Part shown: piece after piece, positions 7,530 to 16,700 of the stretch
How the letters are laid out: every line of letters begins with the position of its first letter
How positions within the stretch are numbered: the first letter of the stretch is position 1
DNA from: Candidatus Zhuqueibacterota bacterium
GTDB taxonomy: Bacteria > Zhuqueibacterota > Zhuqueibacteria > Oceanimicrobiales > Oceanimicrobiaceae
Assembly: GCA_029262005.1 (NCBI GenBank)
Contig: JAJDAG010000204.1
Location: 1 to 33,382, forward strand
Direction: 5' to 3'
Length of the DNA stretch: 33,382 nt
Notes under the pieces: model-generated
The model's database searches: none
Told to the model about the DNA's origin: nothing
The model's input: the letters and a program-made list of their open reading frames with translations, nothing else
Translations under genes and position numbers: made by a program

Positions 7530-8738
7530 CTAGTGTTTTATTGTGTGCGATTGTGATTCAGGTGGCTCACACTTCAGGTCGCGAAAAAAAACCAAATAGT
7601 CTCTCAGTAATGAGCCACAGGTGTAGCTTGGCGTAATCTTAAAGTCCACATCGACTATTTCTTTATATCTATAAAGTTTTTTCGGCAGCTTGAAATGAGC
7701 TGTAATTGTCTTTCTGCTTAAGCCTCTTATGTTTCGTGTAACCAGGAGCAAATCTTTTTCTCGTTGGGTTAATTGTCCCTGATCGACGGAAATTCTTCCG
7801 CTTATTGAATCGTAAACAGCCGTTAGTTTAATGTTTATATCCATGCTCTGATGTCGTAATTGTGGGGTAATGAACTCTAGTTTACAGTCAAGTCGACCCC
7901 ATTTGTCTAAACTGAGAAAACGTGTTTTTACACAGATTTCTTGAACAAGGATCGAACGCATTTCTATGAAAGCTTCCTTCACAGTTGGCTCAATCAAGTC
8001 AAGGGTCTTGGCTGCAAACCTATAGTTTCCCAATAACGAGTCCCAAGCTGCAGTGTGAGCATAAGTTAGAAAGTTCGGAGACGGACGCTTGTAGGGTAAG
8101 TGAATCATGCATACTTTGGTTTTGAGGAGATTTCTAAATTCAGAAAGTCTGTTGGCGATTTTTCTATACTCAACGATTTGTGCTTCTTCCATGAAAACAT
8201 CTGTTGGCATAAATGGCAAGTCATTGTCCGGATCATTAATCCCATCACTTACGATCAGAACAACTTTAGTCCTCCTTGGTCTAGCTGGTTGAGGCGATAT
8301 GTGATTATCTATTAATTCACGCAATGTTGAATTAAAATCAGAAATCGTTAAGTTGAGACTATCTATGCTTGGAGTGTCTGGTAAAACAAGTATTTCTGTT
8401 AGGATAGCCCAAAGACTATCATTGGCGCCCATGCCATAACCTACATCTATTAGAGAGGTGATTTTCTGCAGTCGATTGGCGAAAAAATAGATTGCAATTC
8501 GATCACCATCCTGGTCAATTGCTCTAAGATTAGCAATAACTTGGTACAGAATTTCTCGCAAAGGCGTTCTGAGTTCTTCAGCATCCTTGGGTTGCCAAAT
8601 GCTGAGAGAGCAGTCGATAAGCAAGTGGAGGTCAAGCCCGCTGCCAATTCGTGTTTGATTTTCTTGCGGAAAAGCCGTGGCCGGTATACAAATAATGACG
8701 GCACACAATACCTTTAGAAGTAATGGAGGTCCATTCAT
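7530..8738 (-). CDS. Secreted von Willebrand factor A (vWA) domain protein
   Basis: A 402-residue protein with an N-terminal signal (PLLLKVLCAVIICIPATAF) and a vWA domain at about 33-260. The MIDAS metal site is complete: DCSLS at 42-46 (DxSxS), a Thr in FNSTL at 138, and Asp165 in LIVSDG. Metal-dependent ligand binding is therefore likely intact. The C-terminal third is beta-rich and unassigned. No lipobox or C-terminal anchor is seen, so it may be free in the periplasm. It follows the ZorB-like gene by 36 bases. It is the second vWA-type protein of the array and may bind the motor's periplasmic part or an outside ligand. Confidence 0.8.
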   Translation of the reverse strand: MNGPPLLLKVLCAVIICIPATAFPQENQTRIGSGLDLHLLIDCSLSIWQPKDAEELRTPLREILYQVIANLRAIDQDGDRIAIYFFANRLQKITSLIDVGYGMGANDSLWAILTEILVLPDTPSIDSLNLTISDFNSTLRELIDNHISPQPARPRRTKVVLIVSDGINDPDNDLPFMPTDVFMEEAQIVEYRKIANRLSEFRNLLKTKVCMIHLPYKRPSPNFLTYAHTAAWDSLLGNYRFAAKTLDLIEPTVKEAFIEMRSILVQEICVKTRFLSLDKWGRLDCKLEFITPQLRHQSMDINIKLTAVYDSISGRISVDQGQLTQREKDLLLVTRNIRGLSRKTITAHFKLPKKLYRYKEIVDVDFKITPSYTCGSLLRDYLVFFRDLKCEPPESQSHTIKH

Positions 8739-8774
8739 AGTCGCACCAAAAGGTGTAAATGTCGAACAAGTCAG

Positions 8775-9470
8775 CTAAAACCGATAAAATAGCAGTAACT
8801 CTATTCGTCTGTTCATGCTTCTCTGTGTATCGTTAAAGTTTTGTGCCAGTATTCTACTCAGTGAGTATGTACTATCTATAACGGAACGTTTGACTGGTTT
8901 GTATTCCCCAAACGACGTGGCGGACATTAGATGTTTTGCAGGATCGATGCCGAGAGAATTTTGAAAAAAACGAAACACTTCGATAGCACGAAGCGATGCT
9001 AAATCAAGATTAGATTTATGCTTTGATGTCGGTACCGGGTCCGCATGCCCCTGAATCTGAATTTCCCGTATCTGGTAGAGTTGCTTTTTTAAGATGACTC
9101 CGAAGTTTCTTAAGACTGCACGGCCACCTGCAGTTAGGTTATATTCGTCTTGTGGAAATAGGATATGGCTGCCGAAACTAAACCTTTGCATCGTTGGTTC
9201 GTTTCGAATGACGAGGTCTCGGTTTTTTTTACGGTTTATGGATATGGCATAGACGTCTTTCCCCAATTCTTCCGGCTTGGCTCCGTAAGTATCTGCCATA
9301 GTCTCAATCATGGTCTGCTGCCGCTTTTGCACATGCCTCAGATTGACCGTGCCCGCGGATAGCACCGAGTAAATGATGAAGATGACAATGATCAAAATGA
9401 GCACAACAGAAAGCATCAAGTCGGCAAAGGATGGCCAGAAATTGAATGGTAAAGCATCTTCCTCATGCAT
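8775..9470 (-). CDS. ZorB-like MotB/OmpA stator protein
   Basis: This 231-residue protein has a single N-terminal helix (about 15-37) preceded by FNFWPSFADLML. Asp17 lies at the membrane entry, as does the proton-carrying Asp of MotB and ZorB. The C-terminal half (about 95-231) is an OmpA-type peptidoglycan-binding domain: ILFPQDEYNLT, IQIQGHADPVP, NLDLASLRAIEVFRFF, and the closing NRRIELLL. With its upstream partner it should form a peptidoglycan-anchored, ion-driven motor in the inner membrane. Its ATG overlaps the end of the ZorA-like gene by eight bases, a typical stator-pair arrangement. TolR/ExbD and flagellar MotB are alternatives; the partner's long tail argues for the Zorya-like class. 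Confidence 0.82.
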   Translation of the reverse strand: MHEEDALPFNFWPSFADLMLSVVLILIIVIFIIYSVLSAGTVNLRHVQKRQQTMIETMADTYGAKPEELGKDVYAISINRKKNRDLVIRNEPTMQRFSFGSHILFPQDEYNLTAGGRAVLRNFGVILKKQLYQIREIQIQGHADPVPTSKHKSNLDLASLRAIEVFRFFQNSLGIDPAKHLMSATSFGEYKPVKRSVIDSTYSLSRILAQNFNDTQRSMNRRIELLLFYRF

Positions 9471-11253
9471 TTTCTTTGTTTCCTATTTCTTGCACTTTTC
9501 CCTTCCTCTGTGGAAAACGTAGTTTAGCAAGCATCTTTAAAATCGTATTACGTTCCTTGTCTTGCGATGATTCCCGACTTGTCGTGAGCTTTCTGTGAGA
9601 GCCGCCTTTTCTTGTTGTTTTATTGTAAACGCGTGCTGCCGCTTTTATTTCACCTCCGAAGCTGCCAAGTGCAGTCGTAAAAGTAGCAAGGCCGTCAGTC
9701 AGAGCAGACAGTTGTTCTCCATGGGTTTGGCTGTTTCGTGAAAGAGAAGTCAATAGATCCACAATTTTAATATTCAAACCCTGGATTGCGTCCACTTGGC
9801 CTTTGCTTTGTGCCGTTTGCTTTCTAAACTGTTCGAGCATTTGCTCTAAGATGACAGTTCGAATTTGCTTGTCAAAGTTTTGAAATGTGCCATCTATCTT
9901 AATAGCGGTTTTGTCAAAAGGTTGGCGGAGCTCGTCAAACTTGTCACGGAGTGCAGTCAACTGCACTCGAAGTGCCACTTCAACATTACCTAAGCCATCT
10001 ACCAGTTGTGTTTTTAATTCCTCGATAAATTCTCTGTTTTTTGTACTCGTGCTCGAGCTAGCCTCAGTGGCTTCATCCAGGAATTTTTTCATTTTATCGT
10101 CTATATTGCTCCGTTCTTTTATATAGGCGTCCTCGTAACTTTTCAAGCTGGACACGATGCTTCCCAAGGAGAGATTTTGTTTGTCAAGGGTTTGGCCATA
10201 TGTATTTCTAAAATCTTCGGAACCTTGTTGCATCAATTCGTAAAGCGCAGTCACCTCATGTTGAAAACTGGTGATCTTCTCCACATTTTCCGTAAATTGT
10301 TTTGAAAATGTCAGCAAGTGCTCTGCAGCGCCATTGACTTGTTCAACTGCATTGTCGTATGATGCCGTTAAGGTGATTGCATTGTCGAGATTATCGTGCA
10401 ATTGCCCTGTTTTGCTTTCAATGTTTTTTGCAAATTTTGCGATTTGTTTAACGCCTTTAACGTTTTGATTTATAAGCTCTGCACTTTTCTCCAATTTTCC
10501 GGTTTCGGCCTGCGAACGCGTTGGGAATAGGCGAGGTATCCAGACAGTCAATGTCAGTCGCTCGAGGGCTTGCTGCACCGGTAGTGCATAGAAACGTATG
10601 TAGGCGCTATGCAGAATAATGCCGACTATGGTAAACATAACGCCCCAGATGCTGGGCGCAAAGGCGCTTTTTAATTCGCCAAGGAGGTTAGCAAGCCCGC
10701 CAATAACAGCTTCGTTGGTATTGTTGCCGGACGTAGCCGAATTTTCCATGATCGGTTCAAGTTCCGCCAGACTATCGGCAAGGCCGAATAGCGTTCCCAA
10801 AAGTCCGATTACAATGAACGTTGCCAGGACTGCCCTCATGAAGTGGTTCCAGCGAAAAAGCTGCTGCGAAGTGTGCCGAAGCAACTCGCCCACTTCCAGG
10901 CGACCCTCGTTCCAACCCGCGGAAAAAATGGTTTTCAGGTGGATGACGATCGGTTTGAGGGGCTTGCGAAGCTTTTCATCAATATAGTTGTCAAAGACTC
11001 CATCTTCATTGGTATCCGACTCATCAGAACCGCTGATGAAATGTTCTTGCCTTTTTTCTACTAACAGCTCAACATCTTTTAAAGAAGATAGTTGCTTTTT
11101 TATCCGTGTGAGCCTGCGCACTACGCCGATCAACCCAATGCCCCATGCTATGCAAGCGAACTGCAGAAACCTGACGATTGCAAGCGCGGCGGGATTTTCT
11201 GGAGTAAGGAATTGCCAGATTTCAGCAAAGTATTTTGTTAGTTCAGGATTCAT
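9463..11253 (-). CDS. ZorA-like MotA/TolQ/ExbB channel with long coiled-coil tail
   Basis: A 596-residue protein with three hydrophobic helices (about 24-45, 137-160 and 203-225). The second contains the TolQ/MotA signature IGLLGTLFGLADSL and the third follows LKSAFAPSIWGVMFTIVG. From about 235 to 540 it is almost entirely predicted coiled coil, ending in a basic tail. A proton-channel core with a long cytoplasmic coiled-coil tail is characteristic of ZorA, in which the tail is thought to carry the signal into the cell. Residues 80-92 (DTNEDGVFDNYID) resemble an EF-hand/type-3 calcium loop. GAAGG before the ATG supports the start. A 183-base gap separates it from the effector gene upstream. 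Confidence 0.82.
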   Translation of the reverse strand: MNPELTKYFAEIWQFLTPENPAALAIVRFLQFACIAWGIGLIGVVRRLTRIKKQLSSLKDVELLVEKRQEHFISGSDESDTNEDGVFDNYIDEKLRKPLKPIVIHLKTIFSAGWNEGRLEVGELLRHTSQQLFRWNHFMRAVLATFIVIGLLGTLFGLADSLAELEPIMENSATSGNNTNEAVIGGLANLLGELKSAFAPSIWGVMFTIVGIILHSAYIRFYALPVQQALERLTLTVWIPRLFPTRSQAETGKLEKSAELINQNVKGVKQIAKFAKNIESKTGQLHDNLDNAITLTASYDNAVEQVNGAAEHLLTFSKQFTENVEKITSFQHEVTALYELMQQGSEDFRNTYGQTLDKQNLSLGSIVSSLKSYEDAYIKERSNIDDKMKKFLDEATEASSSTSTKNREFIEELKTQLVDGLGNVEVALRVQLTALRDKFDELRQPFDKTAIKIDGTFQNFDKQIRTVILEQMLEQFRKQTAQSKGQVDAIQGLNIKIVDLLTSLSRNSQTHGEQLSALTDGLATFTTALGSFGGEIKAAARVYNKTTRKGGSHRKLTTSRESSQDKERNTILKMLAKLRFPQRKGKVQEIGNKENA

Positions 11254-11363
11254 CTTCTACCTTCAAGTGAATTAATAGCTTAGATATCCAGTTGACACCA
11301 AACACCTAATGTATCTGAACTCAAGTCCCAACTAATGACAGGAATAAGCGAATGAGAAATAAT

Positions 11364-11392
11364 ATGTTACGAGACGTTTCCGCAAAAAACAA
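11364..11392 (-). promoter_or_regulatory. Possible internal promoter ahead of the ZorAB-like pair
   Basis: The 183-base gap before the ZorA-like gene is the largest inside the array. On the minus strand it contains TTGTTT (11392-11387), a 17-base spacer and TAACAT (11369-11364). Each hexamer matches the sigma-70 consensus only partly. It could allow separate expression of the motor genes, but the match is weak. Confidence 0.22.
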
Positions 11393-11436
11393 CGGCATAG
11401 TAGTGGTATTCAATATACAGTCATCGGTATTTATCT

Positions 11437-12501
11437 CTAATGTTGATCTTCTTCTGTTCGAACCCCCACGACGTAGTAGCTGTTCTTGGCGCTTTGCTTG
11501 TAGCAACATCCCATTTGAAAGTTGACTATCCAGAGAGTGTCTATCTCAACCATATCTGAGGACCAAATCCAAGTTCTATCTCCCCCAAAGATTTCATTTA
11601 TGTAGAAGCCTGATTTGCTTTGTTTTCGTTCCACTAACGACATCAGTTCTTCAATAGTAGGAAGCCGCCAGTCCTTATGCCCCGCGTATGTGTTCCGGTT
11701 TAACCTTTCCACATACTTTGTGGCACCGGAATAATCCTGAGCTGGAGGCAAGTCTGATTGTTGCCAGCAGAGGCCTGTGTTATGATCGATTACTATTTTT
11801 CTGCCATCACGCTTTTCGATCTTGTAATCATGATAGATACCACGGCCACCAGGATTCCATACAGTATGGTAGAGTTCTTTATCCTCGAGAACTCTCTGCA
11901 AAGTCTTGTCAGACAACTTCTTAAACGGCTTGGAACGGAGTCGCCTTATGAGCGCACGTTTCTGTGAATCTATTTTTCTTTCAAGAGTAGATATCTTTGC
12001 ATCTTTTTGTCGCAACTTTAAATTGAGCGCAGATATCTCTTTTTTTGTAACCATACGTCGAGTTGGCTTAAAATCTTGCACAGGGTTGGTCGCATTTTTG
12101 CTCCAGTTTGTGAAATCACGCAGCGAGTCGATAATTTCTTGCCTTAGACCATCCAACCCTTTTTTCGTCGGGTTGTAGATTATGCATTGATAACTTTGAA
12201 TATCGAAAGGCAAGGGGGTTGCTTTTTGAATTATACAAATGGTTTTGTTTGAGATCGTATGAGCCACACCCATTTCATAGAATACGTTGGGGCTCTTGCC
12301 TGTCATATCAGCTACAACAACGTCACTCTCAAATATCTTTTCAATAATGCTCTTGGTGATGTTGTGTGGTCCCTTGGTTTCATCTGCTCGAATTGGATGA
12401 AAGCCGGATTCTATACATGCTGGCTTTACGGCTTCTTTGTACACACCATCCATTGACCTTTTAAAGGGCATGAGCACAAAACATCTTTTTTCCTTTTTCA
12501 T
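11437..12501 (-). CDS. Nucleoside 2-deoxyribosyltransferase-like domain fused to DUF1566
   Basis: Residues 1-110 of this 354-residue protein have the Rossmann-like pattern of nucleoside 2-deoxyribosyltransferase/TIR-like nucleotide enzymes: CFVLMPFKRSMDGVY, a RADE motif, VVVADMTGKSPNVFYEMG (Glu76 fits the catalytic Glu), then PFDIQSY. Relatives cleave N-glycosidic bonds of nucleotides, and in defence loci some are proposed NAD or nucleotide depleters. Residues 155-185 are a coiled coil. Residues 240-350 form a DUF1566 (Lcl C-terminal) domain with LCWQQ, HKDWRLPTIEEL and WIWSSD. There is no signal peptide, so it is cytoplasmic. A plausible reading is an effector with a sensing or docking tail. 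No clear ribosome site precedes the ATG. Confidence 0.8.
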   Translation of the reverse strand: MKKEKRCFVLMPFKRSMDGVYKEAVKPACIESGFHPIRADETKGPHNITKSIIEKIFESDVVVADMTGKSPNVFYEMGVAHTISNKTICIIQKATPLPFDIQSYQCIIYNPTKKGLDGLRQEIIDSLRDFTNWSKNATNPVQDFKPTRRMVTKKEISALNLKLRQKDAKISTLERKIDSQKRALIRRLRSKPFKKLSDKTLQRVLEDKELYHTVWNPGGRGIYHDYKIEKRDGRKIVIDHNTGLCWQQSDLPPAQDYSGATKYVERLNRNTYAGHKDWRLPTIEELMSLVERKQSKSGFYINEIFGGDRTWIWSSDMVEIDTLWIVNFQMGCCYKQSAKNSYYVVGVRTEEDQH

Positions 12502-12552
12502 GTGGATTTAGTTTTTAACTTTGCATCCTATAAAACATATCGAGACCATCTG

Positions 12553-13704
12553 TCAACCAGCGATACCTATGTCGCCTTTATTCACTAATCGCCAACTCTC
12601 TTTCAGCATATCGGACTCAAAATATGCTGGTTTCTTCAATTTAATGGTGCTGCCCTTCCGACCCTTGTCAAAATCGTCACAGTTAAAAATATATCCCAGT
12701 GTGCCTCGTTTGTACTTTTCTTCAGAAAAGCCAGAAGACAACTTGGGAACCACGGCATAAGCGCCACCTTCATTTTTGACTTGTTCAATAGCTAAAAACT
12801 CCCCGTTCGATGCAGTTCCGAACTCCGGCTTAATGCGGTAGTCATGTGCGCGTGCTTCGGAATTCAGCACACCAATCGTGGTCGTGTGGTAACGCTGCTT
12901 GAATTCTCTACTCGTTGAAATTCGCTCAACCACCGCGTTGTAGGCACCAACGAGACTTTCAAGAGGTGTTTTCTGGGGTGATTTTGGAATCGCCACTGGA
13001 GATTCGGGCGCTCGCTGTGCCTTGTCTTCGTGCCGCCGTTCACGGTCTTTTGGTCCTGACAACTCGCCTATGTCGCCACGGATTTGCTCTAGTACATATC
13101 GCTGGTCATTCAGTTTTTCACTCAGCCACTCCTGCAAATGCCCGGTGCCCCTCCTTGCGGCCAGCTTCTGCAGCCTCCAATATGCCAGACCGCCGGAGCC
13201 GAACAGCAACAAGGAGCAGAGTAAAATCAGATTTTTGATGCCTCTGGTGATGCTGGCAGCATCACCAGGGCTCTTTTTCAGATATTTCTGAAGGCTGGCA
13301 ATTCGATCTTGTAAATCACGTTGATTTATCAACCTGGCTTTGGATTCTACCAACGAGTGCAAATAAATGAACTGGTTTAAGGCTGTCTGAGCTCTTGTTC
13401 GCAATTGATTGATTTGCCAGGGTTTCATACCGTTCGGACTGTGCCAGCTTTCGGAGTCTGGGAATTTCTTATGCAGTTCCCTGATTGCCTCATCGGCCTC
13501 GCGTAGTAGTTTGCGATCATCCTCGGGCGATTCAGACCAATTGTGCTGAATGATCCCCTTTTGGCGCTGATTCAACTCGGCTGAGATGTCCTGAAATCGC
13601 TGTTTGAGTATCTCAAATTCACCTGACGGGCGGACAACTGGCGCGGAGTGAGCAATACAGCAGGAAATGAGAATTACGAAGACAGTGTTGATTTGTGATG
13701 TCAT
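12553..13704 (-). CDS. Bitopic membrane protein with periplasmic helical and cytoplasmic C-terminal domain
   Basis: This 383-residue protein has a signal peptide (about 1-20), a helical periplasmic region (25-150), one membrane helix (158-177) and a cytoplasmic part. After a charged linker (220-245) comes a compact domain (about 255-383) with FLAIEQV, YAVVPKLSSGF, KLKKPAYFES and SWRLVNKGDIG. I have a memory of this pattern (VVP, then KPA, then W.L..KG) closing many cyanobacterial and related signalling proteins, but I cannot name it. AAGGA seven bases before the ATG supports the start. It sits between the actin-like ATPase and the deoxyribosyltransferase-like gene and could link envelope events to either. 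Confidence 0.7.
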   Translation of the reverse strand: MTSQINTVFVILISCCIAHSAPVVRPSGEFEILKQRFQDISAELNQRQKGIIQHNWSESPEDDRKLLREADEAIRELHKKFPDSESWHSPNGMKPWQINQLRTRAQTALNQFIYLHSLVESKARLINQRDLQDRIASLQKYLKKSPGDAASITRGIKNLILLCSLLLFGSGGLAYWRLQKLAARRGTGHLQEWLSEKLNDQRYVLEQIRGDIGELSGPKDRERRHEDKAQRAPESPVAIPKSPQKTPLESLVGAYNAVVERISTSREFKQRYHTTTIGVLNSEARAHDYRIKPEFGTASNGEFLAIEQVKNEGGAYAVVPKLSSGFSEEKYKRGTLGYIFNCDDFDKGRKGSTIKLKKPAYFESDMLKESWRLVNKGDIGIAG

Positions 13705-13739
13705 TGCTTCATCCTTGAGGTTTCGGTTTTACTATTTCT

Positions 13740-16700
13740 TTAAACAGGTTGTTGAGTTTTTGCCCATTCATTTGTCTTAATCCTGATAAGATGTTTCAAT
13801 ATGACAATGAATAAAGGCTCGACATGCACCTCTTCGGTTTCGCTGGCCTTGGCCGCCACCAGGTATTTATCTAAAGCTTGGCTACAAACATTATGAATGC
13901 TGTCGTCAATCCGTATCGGTTTAATGATATCTCTGTAGTCCGGCGATTTGACTCGTTCCTGGAAAGCACGCAAGAACTGGGTGAACTGCGTAAGTTCAAC
14001 TGGTCTTTCAACTCCTTGGTGCAGTCGATCGGCATTAAGTTTTGTGTGCCACTTTTGAGTTTTGTCATTGACGATAAAATCTTCGCCAGAAATGACACCA
14101 CCCGAGTCTAGCTGATCTATCCCGCTGAATTTGGCTCCTGTGCTGACTAAGCCATAGGCGACCTCAGATTTGGGATTCGGGCTGGTGCAAATCTTGAACT
14201 TGGACTCTTCTGTCTTGAATCCGGACCCGGCAAGTAGCATTGCCTTGAAAAGCCGGCTAATTGGTGAATCAGTGTCGTACTTAGTGCTCCCCCCTGCCAG
14301 CCAATCAAACATTCGTGAGCCATTGCCCCCGACAAAAACGTTGGGAAGCACTTGCGGAAATGAAATGTCTTTGTCTCTACTTAGCGCGCCTAATACTTGC
14401 CCCATGTAAAAGGTTATTCCCGAAAGCGAAAGTGCTATGAGTTGCAAAAAACCAATTATCATAGGCTCTGCGGCAGATGAGTGCAGATGTCTTAACCACT
14501 CACCTCCCTGTTCTTTCAACAACACATCCAGATGCGTGTAATAATCTTCTTCAGGCGCGTTTGTTGACAAGCCTTTGTCTTGCACGAATTGTGCAAGCAA
14601 CGCGCGATTTGCATAAAACAGGTTAAGCATAATATCACGTCCGGCAAACCGAATAGACGATTGCCAGCGCAGATTGTAGTCATGCCAAACGGATAGATCC
14701 GAGGTTGCACCACCAATGTCGAGGCAAACTCCAGTGCTGCCAAACGGTGCGACATTTTCAATGGTTGGATTGTCAGCAAAAAACTGACCGGAAGCAACAC
14801 TTTCTGTTTTCGCTATCGGCTTGTCACTACCTAAACCGGTCAACTTCGCACACTCCTCAACTATGATATTCCATGCGCCCTTGAATTGCCGCGTTTCACC
14901 GGCAGAAAACGCAGTTGGAAACGAGTAACGCCATTCGACATCTTTCGCACCTTTTGAAACTGCCTCTGCTGCACATTGCAGACACAATTGAGTCAGGAAT
15001 GCCTCTGTGCGCTTGCGATCTTCACGGGTTTGCCCCCACTTCAGGTTTGTGTGCATGTCGGGATCAGTGACATTAAATTGAGTGATTTTATTTTTAAAAA
15101 AAATGTGCCCCTCAAGAAGGGGCTTCAATGTGTACTCCGTAGGATCTGCAATTTGAAAATCTTGATATAAAGTAAGGAAAGGGGTAACTGCGTTATTACC
15201 GGCCACAAATCGGTAAAGAAATGTATCATCGCGGGCATCGCCTATAGAATTAGTGACCCTGAAGTAGTGCTCATCAAACTGGAAAGGTTTGGGCTTTTGA
15301 TTGCCGTCCTCATAGTAAACATTTGTCCCGGTGGTTCCGAAATCAATGCCAATTTTCCACTCTTCTGTTTGCCGTTTGGAGACGGGCTGCTGCAAAAGAA
15401 TGAGGCCTGCCGTCACTACATCGAACCGGTTTCGTTTGGTATCAGGCTTCTCATAAAAACACTGGAACGCTTCGGGGAAGACACTTAACCTCCTTATATT
15501 TTCCAGCCTCTTGCCTCTATTCGGGGTTTTACATTCGATAAAGACGCCACCGTCCGGCAGTTTGTGCTTAAAGGCGTCCTTATTTTGGGGGTTCTGTGTT
15601 TCCATAGCCGCACCTGGCGTTAACGGGGCAGCGTAGAATGTACTTTCTGTGAACTCACGGGAATAATAGGTGTAGTAGGCTTGCCAATCCGCAGCTTTAA
15701 AGTTCGGCCAGATCTCGAGGACAGGTAAAGATTCCAATTCGTGCAATTCGTTGTCTGCAATGCGGTATTCTTTGGTTAGATCAAAATCTCTGCCGTTACC
15801 TTTCGGTCCGCGCAAGCGCACGCGTAACCGGGCCAGGATGCCGTCATTGGTCTTCTCAAATGAGAAGCGCTTAGCCAAATCATCCAGACTGAGGTAATCC
15901 AAGAGCCACGACTGCACCGGCAGGATTGGCGTAATCAACCTGTTTTCGAAACTGAGATTCTGCATCCCTAGCACTTGCCTAGACCCCGGGAATGCATCTT
16001 CACGATCTGCAAAATAGATCATCTCGGTGAAGAACATATCAGGAGTCACCCACTCGGCGCCTTGCAGTTTTCTATTTCCAAACATGGTTTGGTCTTTGCC
16101 CAGACCGCTGTAAGGAATTGAATTCAGTGTGGTCGAGCCGATCACCACCACATCCTGCTCCACCATGTTCCAGTCCGCAGCGATTTTCTTGTCAATTACA
16201 AGAAGCGCTTTCTCTGGCGCCGGCTTGCGTGACGGTTCCAAGAGCACATGGGAGCCATACGCATCATCATCTGAAGGCCTGATTGGCTTGTCGATATAGG
16301 TGAAAATCCCATGTTTGAGGTGTAGTCCGGAAGTAGATAGTCTGGCCTCATCGACACGTTGACCCCGGCCCAGATCATCCTGATAATTGTCAATGCGTTT
16401 GGTCAGGTCATTTCGCTTTTGCGTTATGTCCTGAACCTGTTTCGGGTCGTTGGTTGTCGGTCTCCCCAAAGAGTTTAGTTCGGTTCGTGCATGTTCCAGC
16501 CATGAAATCAGAGACTGCTTCTCATAATCGTTCAAATAGGGCTTAGGATCACCTAAGAGACGCCCATCAAACCACGGAACGTTACGTATGCGGTTCAAAT
16601 AATTGACAGACGTGCAAACAAGCGTCGTGGGCGATGTCATGCCTATAGGTTGGCCGTCGAACAGCAACACGTATATTTGATACCAGTCGCTTTTCTCGTC

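Noticed and set aside
8775-11253. Calling this a complete Zorya defence system
   Set aside because: No ZorC, ZorD, ZorE or ZorF/G homologue is recognisable in the window; only the motor pair resembles Zorya.
11321-11509. 62-codon frame in the gap between the effector and the ZorA-like gene
   Set aside because: It overlaps the end of the DUF1566 gene in another frame and has no ribosome site or recognisable pattern.
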